Positions 34,054 to 43,752 of a DNA stretch of 64,000 nucleotides are shown piece by piece. The DNA comes from Thermasporomyces sp040195635. Its GTDB lineage: Bacteria; Actinomycetota; Actinomycetes; Propionibacteriales; Actinopolymorphaceae. Each line of letters begins with the position of its first letter. The stretch's first letter is position 1. The notes beneath the pieces were generated by a model, which searched no databases, was not told the DNA's origin, and saw only the letters and a program-made list of their open reading frames with translations. The position numbers were made by a program, and so were the translations under genes. The stretch covers positions 372,001 to 436,000 of the forward strand of contig NZ_JBEFTX010000002.1 of NCBI RefSeq assembly GCF_040195635.1, given 5' to 3'.

Positions 34054-36191
34054 CTGCATCTGTCCCGCGAATATCACGCCGAGGGTTGCTCGGTACGGTC
34101 CCGGTTCTCGCCGTTGCCGGAGGTGTTCTGTCCCCACGCGGCACCGCGTGGGCGGCCGGATCCGACGGAATCTCCTGGCCGGCCGGGCAGGAACTTCCCA
34201 CGTTCGCGGGGCCCGAACGCCTTGACGCGCTCTTCATGGCCGGCGACACCCCCACCGACGTCCAGCTTCTCGTCACCACGTTGCAGGGTCTGGTCAACCG
34301 GAAACGGCCAGAGATCTACATCATCAAAGGCGAGGCCGGCGAAGGGCGCAAGACCTGGCTCGATGACTCGAAGGTGCCATACCGCGAGTTCACCGATCCG
34401 TGGAAAGTCATCAGGACACATCTCGACCGGGCAAAGGGCGTCGTCATCTATGATCCGGCGGTCGTCGAGAGCATCAATGTCGCGACCACACTCGCCGGTC
34501 TGAAAGACGCCGTGATCGCGAGCCCGGAACTCGCGGAGAAACTGGCCGCCGAACCGTTCGAGATGCGCGTTGTCGACGACCTGCGCGGGCGGTTCTCGTC
34601 CAATATCGAGGCGACGGCCTGGCAGTTCGACAATCTCTGGCCGCAGACCTCCCATCGCGTCGTGCTCGGCATCAATCCTGGCCAGGCCGCGCCGATCCCG
34701 CCGGACAACTGGAAGGACTTCGCCGAGGTCGCCCGGGAGGACCGCCCGATCCGCGACGGCTCCAACCGGCAGGTGTACGAGTTCGACCTCAGCAACTTCG
34801 CCGGGGGCGACAAGCTCTATCTGCGGTTCCAGGATTCGCAACCGTCCGACGGATGGGGTGGCGCGCTCCACGAGCTGACCCTGACCGCCGACGGCGAGCC
34901 GGTCGCGAACTTCGTCGCCGGTGACGAGACCGAGCGGACGTCCCTCTTCGACCGCGGCGGTGCGGGGTTCAAGCCGCAGACCGACGACGGGGACTCGCAC
35001 CGGTTCGCGGACGGCACCACGTACTTCATCTACGAACTCACCGTCCCGGCCGGCGCGCAGACCATCTCGGTCGCGCTGGACATGTTCAACCAGTTCCTCG
35101 TGTCGGCATCCACGACGGCGCCGGCCGTGTCATCCGACGACCGCATCCCGGCGTCGCAGCAGCTGCGCGACTATGCCGTCGCACTGAAGGCGATGCCGTT
35201 CTGGCTCGGCTCCAACGACAGCCCGGAGGAGGCCGAGCTGATGAGCCGGATCTTCTCCTCCTGCGAACGGGGGACGCCGTACCTCGGCTGGTTCAGCGGG
35301 GAGTTCGCCGGCGTGAAGCTGGCATCGGCCGAAGGTGTGTACGTCCTCGCCGCGGACTTCCTGGAGAACTCCACCGTCCACGGCGGGTTCCGGGCGCCGG
35401 TGGAGCCGCAGGTCGCGGCGGAGGCGCCGGCGCTGGGGAACAAGGTCTACCTGACATTCACCTTCGCCGAAGGCGACAACGTGCAGTACTGCCAGCACCG
35501 GATGCGCGTGCTGTGGGAGGACGCAGGCCGTGGCAGTGTGCCGATGAACTGGTCGGTGAGCCCGCTGCTGGTCGACGTGGCCCCGCTGATCGTGAGCCAC
35601 TACCTGAGTACGGCGACACCGAACGACCTGCTCGTCGCCGGGCCGTCCGGGGCGGGCTACTTCTACCCGTCGTTCTGGCCGCAGGACCACCTGCCGGAGT
35701 TCCTCGGGCAGAACAAGGCGTACTTCGACGCGCTCGGTCTCCACATGATCTACGCCCTCGACGACATCCCGGCGCTGGAGCAGGCGTCGGCCAATGCGTA
35801 CGCCGACACGTTGGGACTCGACGGCATCGTCTTCGCGATGTGGGCCGAGCAGAGCGAGACGACGATCATGGCAGACGGCCGGCTGCCGGTGTCGAGCCAG
35901 ATCGCTCACACCGACCGGGCCGAGGTGCTACGGCGGATCCGTGTCAACGCCGAGGCTTTCGACGGGTCGAAGCCGCTGTTCATCGCGGTGGCGGTCGCGG
36001 CGTGGGACCAGACGCCGAGTGACGTGGCATGGATCATGGACCAGCTGGGCGAGGAGTTCGTGGCGGTGCGGGGCGACGAGTACTTCTCCCTGGTGCGCGA
36101 GGCGTACGACCAGAACGCCATCGCCTCGGAGCGGAGGCTCCCGACGGCGCCGGGGACATCGACGCCGTCACCCGCCCCGCCCTCGCCCTGA
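34050..36191 (+). CDS. Tat-exported GxGYxYP-family protein (putative glycoside hydrolase)
   Basis: 713 residues. A twin-arginine signal peptide (ISRRGLLGTVPVLAVAGGVLS, first 20 shown in part) ends near WAAG at about 38. The family's N-terminal domain follows (LLVTTLQGLVNRKRPEIYI). The name motif GAGYFYP is at residues 534-540, and the C-terminal part has TFAEGDNVQYCQHRM. GxGYxYP proteins are thought to be carbohydrate-active from genomic context in gut bacteria, but the activity is not proven. An inserted beta-rich domain (about 225-350) resembles carbohydrate-binding insertions. Ends in a Pro/Ser tail that runs into a repeat array. Confidence 0.88.
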   Translation: MTASVPRISRRGLLGTVPVLAVAGGVLSPRGTAWAAGSDGISWPAGQELPTFAGPERLDALFMAGDTPTDVQLLVTTLQGLVNRKRPEIYIIKGEAGEGRKTWLDDSKVPYREFTDPWKVIRTHLDRAKGVVIYDPAVVESINVATTLAGLKDAVIASPELAEKLAAEPFEMRVVDDLRGRFSSNIEATAWQFDNLWPQTSHRVVLGINPGQAAPIPPDNWKDFAEVAREDRPIRDGSNRQVYEFDLSNFAGGDKLYLRFQDSQPSDGWGGALHELTLTADGEPVANFVAGDETERTSLFDRGGAGFKPQTDDGDSHRFADGTTYFIYELTVPAGAQTISVALDMFNQFLVSASTTAPAVSSDDRIPASQQLRDYAVALKAMPFWLGSNDSPEEAELMSRIFSSCERGTPYLGWFSGEFAGVKLASAEGVYVLAADFLENSTVHGGFRAPVEPQVAAEAPALGNKVYLTFTFAEGDNVQYCQHRMRVLWEDAGRGSVPMNWSVSPLLVDVAPLIVSHYLSTATPNDLLVAGPSGAGYFYPSFWPQDHLPEFLGQNKAYFDALGLHMIYALDDIPALEQASANAYADTLGLDGIVFAMWAEQSETTIMADGRLPVSSQIAHTDRAEVLRRIRVNAEAFDGSKPLFIAVAVAAWDQTPSDVAWIMDQLGEEFVAVRGDEYFSLVREAYDQNAIASERRLPTAPGTSTPSPAPPSP

Positions 36192-36315
36192 CCTGCGTTC
36201 GACCTCGCCCCGGCGCGCCGTCGCCCGGCCCTCTCGCCCTGACGCGCGTTCGACCTCGCCCCGGCGCGCGCTCTCGCCCTGACGCGCGCTCTCGCCCTGA
36301 CGCGCGTTCGAGCCC
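36183..36315. repeat. Tandem repeat after the GxGYxYP gene
   Basis: A TCGCCCTGACGCGCGTTCGA-type unit followed by CCTCGCCCCGGCGCG occurs at 36183 and again 51 bp later, then CTCTCGCCCTGACGCGCG repeats at a shorter 18-bp period to about 36315. The first copy overlaps the stop region of the GxGYxYP gene. Confidence 0.7.
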
Positions 36316-36446
36316 GTGGGCGGCGTTGGAGCCCTGCTCCGGCAGGTGGGTGGCCTGGTCAGCCAGGCGAACCCCGCCGTGCAGGGCGTCGACGCCTTAC
36401 CCGGTGTCCACCGGCCCGGTCAGCCAGGCGAGTATCTCCGTCGCCA

Positions 36447-38648
36447 CTACACGGCGACAGGCCCAGCGGCCTGTCCCACATTGGCGAGGGCGTCGCGCAG
36501 GAACGCGAGCTCGAGCAGCAGGAGGTTCTCGGCCACGACCTCCTGCGGCGTCATGTGCGTGACGCCGGTCAACGGCAGCACGGTGTGCGGGCGTCCCGCC
36601 GCGAGCAGCGCCGACGACAGCCGCAGCGTGTGCGCCGCGACGACGTTGTCGTCGGCGAGCCCGTGGATCAGCAGCAGGGGCCGACGCAGGGACGCCGCCG
36701 CGTCGAGGAGGCCGTTGCGGTCGTACACCTCGGGCTGCTCGTCAGGGTGGCCCAGATAGCGCTCCGTGTAGCAGGTGTCGTACAACCTCCACTCCGTCAC
36801 CGGCGCACCCGCGACCCCCGCGTGGAAGACGTCCGGCCGCGCGATCACCGCAAGCGCCGACAGGTAGCCGCCGTACGACCATCCCCGGATCGCGACCCGC
36901 CCGGGATCGACGTCGGACGGATAGCGCTTCGCCACCTCGGAGACGACCTCCACCTGGTCGTCGAGGGTGCTGGCGAAGTCGTTCAGTACCAGGCGTTCCC
37001 ACGCGGGGCCGCGCCCGGGGGTGCCCCGCCCGTCGGCCACGACGACGCAGAACCCCTGGTCGGCGAGCCACTGGCTGGCGAGGAACGCCGCGCGGGCAGA
37101 CCTGACCCGGAGCGCGTGCGGCCCGCCGTACGGATCGAGCAGCAGCGGCAGGCACGCCGACCCGGGTACGTGGTCGCGGGGAAACAGTACGGCGGTCCGC
37201 AGCTGCCGTGGCCCCAACGCGAGGAGCGTGACCGCCGGGGTGAACGGCGGTCGTTCCTGCCGCGAACCGATCCGGCCGACCTCCTCGCCGCCGTTCTTCT
37301 TGCCGCCGACCGCCTCGTCGCCACGGAGGACCCGCACGAGGACGCCGTCATGGTCCAGACCCTGTGAGGCCACCAGCGTGAGGCCGCCGGCGGTCCGTCC
37401 CGTGTGCACGCCAGGGTCGGTGGTGAGCGTGGTGACCCGCCCGTCGAGGCCGACCCACGCGACATGCTGCTCCATCGGTTCGGACGTCGCCGACACCAGG
37501 ACGCCGTCCTCACCGACGTCGAGAACGCCACCCACCTGCAGACCTTCCGGCGTCACCGGAATGCCGTCGTAGGCCAACCGCCTGGTGTCCCCGTCGTCCA
37601 CCGTGGTGACCAGGCGGCCGTCGGGCAGCCAGGCGGGTGTCCCGGGGATGAGGTCGATCCACGCCGGATCGGTGGTCTCGCGGACGAGCGAGGTCGCCCC
37701 GCTGGCCAGGTCGACTGCGAGCACGTGCGCCGTCCGCTGGTCGCGAGTGAGGACATGCAGGAGCGGTCGACCGTACGACGTCCAGCTGACGTCCGCGAGG
37801 TACGGGAACGCCGCGCGGTCCCATGCCACCTCCTGCCGGGCCCCGTCGAGGTCGACCAGCCACAGGGTGACCTCGGCGTTCTGCGTACCCGCCGCCGGGT
37901 AGCGGACCGGGTTCGGCGCCTGGTCGGGACGGGCGGGGTTGGCGATGTGCCAGACCGGTACCGGCGCCTCGTCGTACCTCTCGACCAGCAGCGTGGAGCC
38001 GTCCGGTGCCCACCAGAAACCACGGGTGCGGCCCAACTCCTCGGCGGCGATGAACTCCGCGACGCCCCACGCCACCGTGTCGCTCGGCTCGGCGGGTACG
38101 AGCGCACGGTCGTGGTCGCCGTCGAGATCGACCAGCCGCAGGCCCCGGTTGGCGGCGTATGCGACACGTCTCCCGGTCGGGTCCGGCCGGGGGTCGACCA
38201 CCGGCGCTTCCGCCGGAAGCTCCCGCACCTTGCCGCTCGCCAGGTCGGCAAGGAACAGCCGCGACGACAGCGCGAACGCCGCGACGCGGTGCTCGGCGTC
38301 GCAGGCGTAGCCGACGATGCCCCCCGCAGCCTCCCGGGTGCGTTCCCGGCGGGCGCGCTCGGCCGGGGAGAGGTTCTCGGCGTCCGCGCTGAGCAACGCC
38401 GTCGGGTCGGCGATCCGACGTTCGGTGCGGTCGGCGACGTCGTAGCTCCACAGCTCGGTGCCACGGTCCGTCCCCGAAGGGGCGCGGAGGAAGACGACCC
38501 GACTGCCGTCAGGGGCGAGCGAGAACGTACGCGGTGCGCCCAGCGTGAACCGCAGCGTGCGCGCGGACAGGCGCGGGTACGAGACTTCGGCGGGGGGCTG
38601 CTGCCCGGTGTCCGGGTGGGATCTGCTCACGGGAGACGATCCTGGCAT
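36447..38648 (-). CDS. S9 family peptidase, dipeptidyl-peptidase IV-like
   Basis: 733 residues from the ATG at 38648. The N-terminal half is a beta-propeller (repeats such as FSLAPDGSRVVFLRAPSG and DPTGRRVAYAANRGLRLVD) and includes the DPP-IV double-Glu motif in AEFIAAEELGRTRGFWW. The C-terminal alpha/beta-hydrolase has the nucleophile motif GWSYGG (Ser about 591), LIHGLADDNV (Asp) and GVTHMT (His). There is no signal peptide, so it acts in the cytosol and probably cleaves X-Pro or small dipeptides from peptide N-termini. Divergent from mshB, with a 15-bp repeat array in between. Confidence 0.93.
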   Translation of the reverse strand: MPGSSPVSRSHPDTGQQPPAEVSYPRLSARTLRFTLGAPRTFSLAPDGSRVVFLRAPSGTDRGTELWSYDVADRTERRIADPTALLSADAENLSPAERARRERTREAAGGIVGYACDAEHRVAAFALSSRLFLADLASGKVRELPAEAPVVDPRPDPTGRRVAYAANRGLRLVDLDGDHDRALVPAEPSDTVAWGVAEFIAAEELGRTRGFWWAPDGSTLLVERYDEAPVPVWHIANPARPDQAPNPVRYPAAGTQNAEVTLWLVDLDGARQEVAWDRAAFPYLADVSWTSYGRPLLHVLTRDQRTAHVLAVDLASGATSLVRETTDPAWIDLIPGTPAWLPDGRLVTTVDDGDTRRLAYDGIPVTPEGLQVGGVLDVGEDGVLVSATSEPMEQHVAWVGLDGRVTTLTTDPGVHTGRTAGGLTLVASQGLDHDGVLVRVLRGDEAVGGKKNGGEEVGRIGSRQERPPFTPAVTLLALGPRQLRTAVLFPRDHVPGSACLPLLLDPYGGPHALRVRSARAAFLASQWLADQGFCVVVADGRGTPGRGPAWERLVLNDFASTLDDQVEVVSEVAKRYPSDVDPGRVAIRGWSYGGYLSALAVIARPDVFHAGVAGAPVTEWRLYDTCYTERYLGHPDEQPEVYDRNGLLDAAASLRRPLLLIHGLADDNVVAAHTLRLSSALLAAGRPHTVLPLTGVTHMTPQEVVAENLLLLELAFLRDALANVGQAAGPVAV

Positions 38649-38657
38649 GCCCGCGGC

Positions 38658-38772
38658 GATGCCGCCTGCCCCGATGCCGCCTGCCCCGATGCCGCCTGTC
38701 CCGATGCCGCCTGTCCCGATGCCGCCTGTCCCGATGCCGCCTGTCCCGATGCTGCCTGTCCCGATGCTGCCG
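38658..38772. repeat. 15-bp tandem repeat in the divergent S9 peptidase/mshB spacer
   Basis: Nearly eight copies of GATGCCGCCTGTCCC (variants GATGCCGCCTGCCCC and GATGCTGCCTGTCCC), starting at 38658 and every 15 bp to 38763. It starts 10 bp upstream of the S9 peptidase ATG. The 15-bp period leaves open frames on both strands by chance. Confidence 0.9.
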
Positions 38773-38833
38773 TCCGCCCCGGATCCGGCCTGTCCCGCTG
38801 AGACCTGTGGGTGGGAGTCCGTAGGGTTGGCTC

Positions 38834-39727
38834 ATGGCTGCTGATCGCAGAGTGCTGCTCGTCCACGCCCATCCCGACGACGAGACGATCGGGAACGGCG
38901 CGACGATGGCCAGATACGTCGCTGAAGACGCCCGGGTCACCCTCGTCACCTGCACCCGCGGGGAGGAGGGCGAGGTCCTCGTCCCCGAGCTTGCCCATCT
39001 CGCCGCCGACCAGGACGACGGCCTGGGTGAGCACCGCGAGAAGGAGATGGCCGACGCCATGGGCGCCCTCGGCGTCACCGACTACCGCTGGCTCGGTGGC
39101 GCTGGCCGCTACCGCGACTCCGGCATGGTCGGCACTCCCGCCAACGAACGCCCCGACTGCTTCTGGCGGGCAGACCTGCGTGAGGCCGCCGACCACCTGG
39201 TGCCGATCATCCGTGAGGTACGCCCGCAGGTGCTGGTGACCTACGACCAGTTCGGTGGCTACGGACACCCCGACCACATCCAGGCCCACCGGGTCGCGAC
39301 CTACGCCCACGCGCTCGCCGGTGCGCCGTCCTACCGCCCCGACCTCGGCGAGGCGTGGGACGTGCCGAAGGTCTACTGGACGGCGATGCCGGAGTCGTTG
39401 TTCCGCGAGGGTCTGCGCCGGCTCCGGGCGAGTGGCGACGCGACGTCGTTCGAGGGCATGGACCCCGAAGGGGAGTTGCCACCGTCGTTCGTTTCCGACG
39501 ACCTGATCAGCGCACGCATCGACGGCACGGCGTACGTCGAGCAGAAGATGGCGGCGATGCGCGCCCACGCCACGCAGATCGCGGTCGACGGCCCGTTCTT
39601 CGCCCTGTCCAACAATCTCGGCAACCAGATCTGGGGCCTCGAGTGCTACCGCCTGGTCCGCGGCACCCCGGGTCAGGTCGACCCCGAAACTGGCGCGGAG
39701 ACCGATCTGTTCGCCGGGGTGGCATGA
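38834..39727 (+). CDS. mshB: N-acetyl-1-D-myo-inositol-2-amino-2-deoxy-alpha-D-glucopyranoside deacetylase
   Basis: 297 residues. It removes the acetyl group from GlcNAc-Ins in mycothiol synthesis. The PIG-L/LmbE zinc site AHPDDE (His13, Asp16) and GGYGHPDHIQAHR (third His ligand about 148) are intact, along with VTCTRGEEGEV and LGGAGRYRDSGMVGT, which are characteristic of MshB over Mca. Mycothiol is the actinomycete thiol, so this gene supports the assignment to Actinomycetota. First gene of an apparent three-gene operon with the DUF6113 and flavin reductase genes. Confidence 0.95.
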   Translation: MAADRRVLLVHAHPDDETIGNGATMARYVAEDARVTLVTCTRGEEGEVLVPELAHLAADQDDGLGEHREKEMADAMGALGVTDYRWLGGAGRYRDSGMVGTPANERPDCFWRADLREAADHLVPIIREVRPQVLVTYDQFGGYGHPDHIQAHRVATYAHALAGAPSYRPDLGEAWDVPKVYWTAMPESLFREGLRRLRASGDATSFEGMDPEGELPPSFVSDDLISARIDGTAYVEQKMAAMRAHATQIAVDGPFFALSNNLGNQIWGLECYRLVRGTPGQVDPETGAETDLFAGVA

Positions 39728-39766
39728 CCCACCGGACGCACGCACACAGGTCATAGCCCCGCCGTC

Positions 39767-40177
39767 GTGTCCGACTACGTACGCTCGCTCGGGACGGTCG
39801 GGCTCGGCGTCCTCGGCGCCGTCACTGGCGTCTGCGGGGCCGTGGTCTCCCGGATGGACGCCCGCGTGCTCGGTGTGCCGCTCCCTTACGGTCTGGTGCT
39901 CGCGGTCGCCGCGGCGACCCTGCTGTTCTGGCAGGCCCGGAAGTTGTGTGGACTCGCCGGCGCGACCGCGGCGGCGCTCGGCTGGGGCGTACCGGTCGTC
40001 ATCGCGTTGTGGCCGCGTCCGGAAGGCGACATCGTGTTCGCCGCCGATGGTTTCGGTCTCGGATACATCTGCCTCGGTGTGGTGGCCGCGGCGTGGAACG
40101 TGGGGCGGGCGCGTGACCACCACGAGGAGTTCCGTACGACGGGTATGGTCGATGGACGTGCTCGAAGGACTCGGTGA
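39767..40177 (+). CDS. DUF6113-like small membrane protein
   Basis: 136 residues, GTG at 39767. Four hydrophobic segments are visible (LGTVGLGVLGAVTGVCGAVV; YGLVLAVAAATLLFW; LAGATAAALGWGVPVVIALW; FGLGYICLGVVAAAW), with the family's RPEGDIV-like loop (WPRPEGDIVFAADGFG). Proteins of this family commonly follow mshB in actinomycetes; function unknown. Starts 39 bp after mshB, and its last 26 bp overlap the next gene. Confidence 0.8.
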   Translation: MSDYVRSLGTVGLGVLGAVTGVCGAVVSRMDARVLGVPLPYGLVLAVAAATLLFWQARKLCGLAGATAAALGWGVPVVIALWPRPEGDIVFAADGFGLGYICLGVVAAAWNVGRARDHHEEFRTTGMVDGRARRTR

Positions 40178-40802
40178 ACCAGGGCCGCTGCAGGACTCGG
40201 CATCGCCCGACTGTGCGGATGCCCTCGACGCATCCTCGTCCGCGACCTGGCAACCGGTCGATGACGTGACCTACCGCCGCGCGCTCGCACGGTTCGCCAG
40301 CGGCGTGACCATCGTGACCACCCAGGTCGACGGGGTCGACCATGCGATGACCGCGAGCGCGTTCACGTCGGTCTCGCTGCGGCCCCCGCTGGTCCTCGTC
40401 TGTGTGGAGCGGGTGGCGCGATTCCACGAGGCGGTGCTCGCGAGCGGCCGGTGGGCTGTCTCCGTCCTCCCGGCCGATGCACACGACGTGGCCACCTGGC
40501 TTGCCATGCGTGGGCGTGCGCTTGACGGCCAGCTCGCGGGCATCGCCATCCGACGCGGCATCACCGACGCCGCGTTGCTCGCCGACGCGATCGCCACGCT
40601 GGAGTGCCGCACGTGGGCGGTCCATGACGGCGGGGACCACTCCATCGTCGTGGGCGAGGTCGTCGCGGCCGAGCCGGTCAACGGCCTGGCCGACCTTCCC
40701 GCTGACCCGGCGGCCTGGGGTGGTCGGTCGCCGTCACCGGCTCCACTCGTCTACTTCGCGGGCGGCTACCGCACCGTCACGGAGCCGGCGGACCCCGAGT
40801 GA
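40152..40802 (+). CDS. Flavin reductase-like (FMN-binding split barrel) protein
   Basis: 216 residues from the ATG at 40152 (MDVLEGLGEP), which overlaps the end of the DUF6113 gene. The flavin reductase fold is clear: YRRALARFASGVTIVTTQVD, HAMTASAFTSVSLRPPLVLVCV and RTWAVHDGGDHSIVVGEVV. It would supply reduced FMN or use flavin directly; no partner monooxygenase is present here. The 26-bp overlap points to translational coupling in the mshB operon. Confidence 0.9.
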   Translation: MDVLEGLGEPGPLQDSASPDCADALDASSSATWQPVDDVTYRRALARFASGVTIVTTQVDGVDHAMTASAFTSVSLRPPLVLVCVERVARFHEAVLASGRWAVSVLPADAHDVATWLAMRGRALDGQLAGIAIRRGITDAALLADAIATLECRTWAVHDGGDHSIVVGEVVAAEPVNGLADLPADPAAWGGRSPSPAPLVYFAGGYRTVTEPADPE

Positions 40803-41054
40803 CATCCTGGACATGCACCGCAGGATCTGGCGTGTACGCCGCAACCAGCGGAAACCCTCCGGCCTGACCGAAGCTGTCCGTAAGCACTGCGGTATGAACG
40901 GGTAGCGGCAGCGGTTGCGGATCCATATCAGCCCGACACCTATAGGGCTCGCTCCTTGCCGAACCCTTTACTCTTGGCGGACTGTCAGCGCCGGCGCCTA
41001 GTCTGTGTCCTCGATCTGGGCGGCGGTATCGCGAGCGATGGAAGCGGAGGCACC

Positions 41055-42875
41055 GTGTACGAGCCGGGGGGAACGGGACAGGCATTTGCCATACCACCTC
41101 CGCCTGAACGGCGTAGGGGCCGGATCATCGCGCTCGCCGTCGGCGGCGTCCTGATCGTGGTCCTCGGGCTCTACACCATGATGGTCTTCAGCCTTGGTGA
41201 CCGGGTTCCACGAGGCACGACCATCGCCGGTGTCCCGCTCGGTGGGCTCACCCGTGCCGCCGCCGAGGCAAGGTTGCGCGACCAGCTCCTCCCTCGGGCC
41301 GACCAGCCGATCAAGGTCACCGCCGCGGGCAAGTCGTACTCCCTGAAACCCGCCGACCTCGGGCTCGCCCTCGACGTCTCCGCGACGGCCGACGCGGCCT
41401 ACCTCGCCAGGACGTTCAACCCGGTCCGGGTCGTGGACGCGCTCGTCGGCGGTGAGGAGGCCGCGCCCGTCCTGACCGTCGACCACGAACGGCTCGACAA
41501 GTCGATGGCGGCTCTCGCGCGCAAGGTCGACACGCCGGCGAAGGAAGGCCGCATCACGTTCGCCGGAGGTACGCCGAAGGCCAGCGAACCAGCGTCGGGC
41601 CATGAGCTGGACCAGCCCAGGGCGGCCGACACGCTCCAGCGGGAGTTCCTCCTCACCTCCGGACCGATCGACCTGCAGACCGCCGACGTCACGCCGAGGG
41701 TGAGCGCGGGCGAGGTCAAGCGGGCGATGCGCGACTTCGCCAACCCCGCGATGGCCGCTCCGGTGACCGTGCAGGTCGGCGACGAGTCGTTCGAGGCGAC
41801 ACCGGCAGAGATCGGGACGTCGCTGCAGATGGTCGCCGGTGAGGGCGGGAAGCTGACGCCCAAGCTGGACGGCAAGGCGCTCACCAAGGCGCTCGGCGGC
41901 AAGCTCACCGAGGTTCAGGTGAAGCCCAAGGACGCCACGATCGTGATCTCCGGCGGCCAGCCGACGATCCGACCGGGCAAGATCGGCCACACAGTTCCGC
42001 CGGACAAGCTCGCGGCTGCCGTGGTGCGTGCGTTGCCGAAGTCGGCCGACCAGCGCCTGGCGCGGGTCGAGACCGTGACGGCGCAACCGAAGCTCACCAC
42101 GGCGATGGCGGAGAAGCTGGGCGTGAAGGAGGTCGTCGGCGAGTTCTCGACGCAGTACCCGCACGCCGACTACCGCAACATCAACATCGGCCGCGCGGCC
42201 GAGCTGATCAACGGTACGTTGATCAAGCCTGGTGAGACCTTCAGCCTCAACGGCATCGTCGGTGAACGCACCGAAGCCAACGGATTCGCCAAGGGCCTCG
42301 TCATCAAGGGCGGCCGGCTCCGTGAGGAACTCGGGGGCGGCGTCTCCCAGGTGGCGACCACGACATACAACGCGGCGTTCTTCGCCGGCATGGAGGATGT
42401 CGAGCATCGCCCGCACGGCTTCTACATCAGCCGTTACCCGGTCGGCCGTGAGGCGACGGTCTACTGGGGCTCGCTCGACCTCAAGTGGGGCAACAACACG
42501 CCCTACGGCGTCTACGTCCAGGCCTGGCGCAACCTCAGCAGTCCCAGCAGCTACGGCGGCGTGACGGTGCGGCTCTGGAGCACGAAGTACTGGACGGTGA
42601 AGTCGGAGACGTCCGACCGGTACAACATCAAGCAGGGCAAAGTGATCCACGACCCCAAGCCGGGCTGCGTGCCGCAGGAGACCGGGGTCGACGGGTTCGA
42701 GGTCGACGTACGCCGGTGGATCTACCGCGGCGACGAGCTGGTCGCGTCCGAACTCGACCACGTGAAGTACAACGCCGAGGACCAGATCATCTGTGGGCCC
42801 GAGCCCGAGGAGACGCCGCCGCCGGAGGCCGCGCCCGATCCGCCGGCGACCGCGACAGACGAAACCCAGGACTGA
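41055..42875 (+). CDS. VanW family protein with peptidoglycan-binding-like repeats
   Basis: 606 residues from a GTG at 41055 with GCGGAGG upstream. A Pro-rich cytosolic start leads to one membrane segment (IIALAVGGVLIVVLGLYTMMVF, in part), so most of it is outside the cell. Two to three PG_binding_4-type domains follow (about 60-390, e.g. AGVPLGGLTRAAAEARLRD), and then the VanW domain with FSTQYPHADYRNINIGRAAE and GETFSLNGIVGERTEANGF and GGGVSQVATTTYNAAFFAG. VanW was named from a vancomycin cluster, but the domain's role is unknown; a cell-wall function is likely. The C-tail is acidic and Pro-rich. Confidence 0.9.
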   Translation: MYEPGGTGQAFAIPPPPERRRGRIIALAVGGVLIVVLGLYTMMVFSLGDRVPRGTTIAGVPLGGLTRAAAEARLRDQLLPRADQPIKVTAAGKSYSLKPADLGLALDVSATADAAYLARTFNPVRVVDALVGGEEAAPVLTVDHERLDKSMAALARKVDTPAKEGRITFAGGTPKASEPASGHELDQPRAADTLQREFLLTSGPIDLQTADVTPRVSAGEVKRAMRDFANPAMAAPVTVQVGDESFEATPAEIGTSLQMVAGEGGKLTPKLDGKALTKALGGKLTEVQVKPKDATIVISGGQPTIRPGKIGHTVPPDKLAAAVVRALPKSADQRLARVETVTAQPKLTTAMAEKLGVKEVVGEFSTQYPHADYRNINIGRAAELINGTLIKPGETFSLNGIVGERTEANGFAKGLVIKGGRLREELGGGVSQVATTTYNAAFFAGMEDVEHRPHGFYISRYPVGREATVYWGSLDLKWGNNTPYGVYVQAWRNLSSPSSYGGVTVRLWSTKYWTVKSETSDRYNIKQGKVIHDPKPGCVPQETGVDGFEVDVRRWIYRGDELVASELDHVKYNAEDQIICGPEPEETPPPEAAPDPPATATDETQD

Positions 42876-42939
42876 ACCGCCAAGGAGGGTCCTCAGCCGA
42901 GGAGGGTCCCTCAGCTGGCGGTGGTTCGCGGGCCGGCCA

Positions 42940-43752
42940 TCAGCCGCCCGTAGGTGAGTAGTAGCGGTAGTGGTGGTCGACGCCGAAGCCGAGTCGTTCG
43001 TACAACGCCTTGGCAGCCGTGTTGGACGAACCGACCTGCAGATAGACCCAGCTCGCGCCGAGGTCGCGACCCCAGCGGCCGATGCGCGCCATGATGGCTC
43101 GGGCCATCCCGCGCCGGCGACACGGCGGCGCGACCTCCACGGCCGACACTCCGAGCCAGGGACCGGTGACGACACCGCGACCGATGCCGGCCAGCTCCGG
43201 CAGGCGGTCAGCGGTCACGGCATCGGGCGGTCGCGCGACCCGGGCGAGGGCGACGTTCTCCGGGCTCGCCAGTACGTGCCGCGCGGCCTCAAGCGTGGTC
43301 GTCCTGCCGTACAACCCGAGCCAACTCTCGTCGAGGGTCCTTCCGAGTTCGACGTCGGCGGCCGAGCTGTCGGCGGCTGAGATGCCGGAGAGTCGCGCCA
43401 TCATCTCGTCGAGCCGGGCGACCTGCACTTCCGAGGTCGCGTACGCCTCCTTGCCGCTTGTCACGACGGCCCAGCCACGGCCGCGGAGCAGGTCTTCCAT
43501 GCCGGAGCCGACTGCCACCTGGATCCGGGCGGGGAGGCCGGCTCGGGCGTAGAACCGCTCGACGAACGCCAGTGCATCGTCGAGCGGCAGCCCCGGATCA
43601 CCATGCGGTACGACCGAGTTGGCGCGCCCGGTGAACCCGTCAGCGGCTTGGAGCAGCCACTCACCGAGGCGTTCGGTGACCAGTGCCGGCCAGCCGTGTG
43701 CGGACACCAGGGCCAGGGACGTCCCGCTTTCTGGCTGGGTGACGGGAATCAC
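42940..43752 (-). CDS. GNAT acetyltransferase (Rv0428c-like catalytic part)
   Basis: 270 residues from a GTG at 43752. The N-terminal part (HGWPALVTERLGEWLLQAADGFTGRANSV) matches the family of the mycobacterial Rv0428c acetyltransferase. The acetyl-CoA pyrophosphate loop is VAPPCRRRGMARAI, followed by VYLQVGSSNTAAKALYERLGF. In homologues I know, this region is fused behind an SH3-like domain; here that domain is the separate overlapping upstream ORF (GTGA junction). Substrate unknown. Confidence 0.87.
   Translation of the reverse strand: MIPVTQPESGTSLALVSAHGWPALVTERLGEWLLQAADGFTGRANSVVPHGDPGLPLDDALAFVERFYARAGLPARIQVAVGSGMEDLLRGRGWAVVTSGKEAYATSEVQVARLDEMMARLSGISAADSSAADVELGRTLDESWLGLYGRTTTLEAARHVLASPENVALARVARPPDAVTADRLPELAGIGRGVVTGPWLGVSAVEVAPPCRRRGMARAIMARIGRWGRDLGASWVYLQVGSSNTAAKALYERLGFGVDHHYRYYSPTGG

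Noticed and set aside
38458..38844. Plus-strand frame encoding a PMPPV repeat through the 15-bp array
   Set aside because: The 15-bp period keeps any frame open. The frame starts antisense to the S9 peptidase N-terminus and overlaps the mshB start, with no ribosome binding site.
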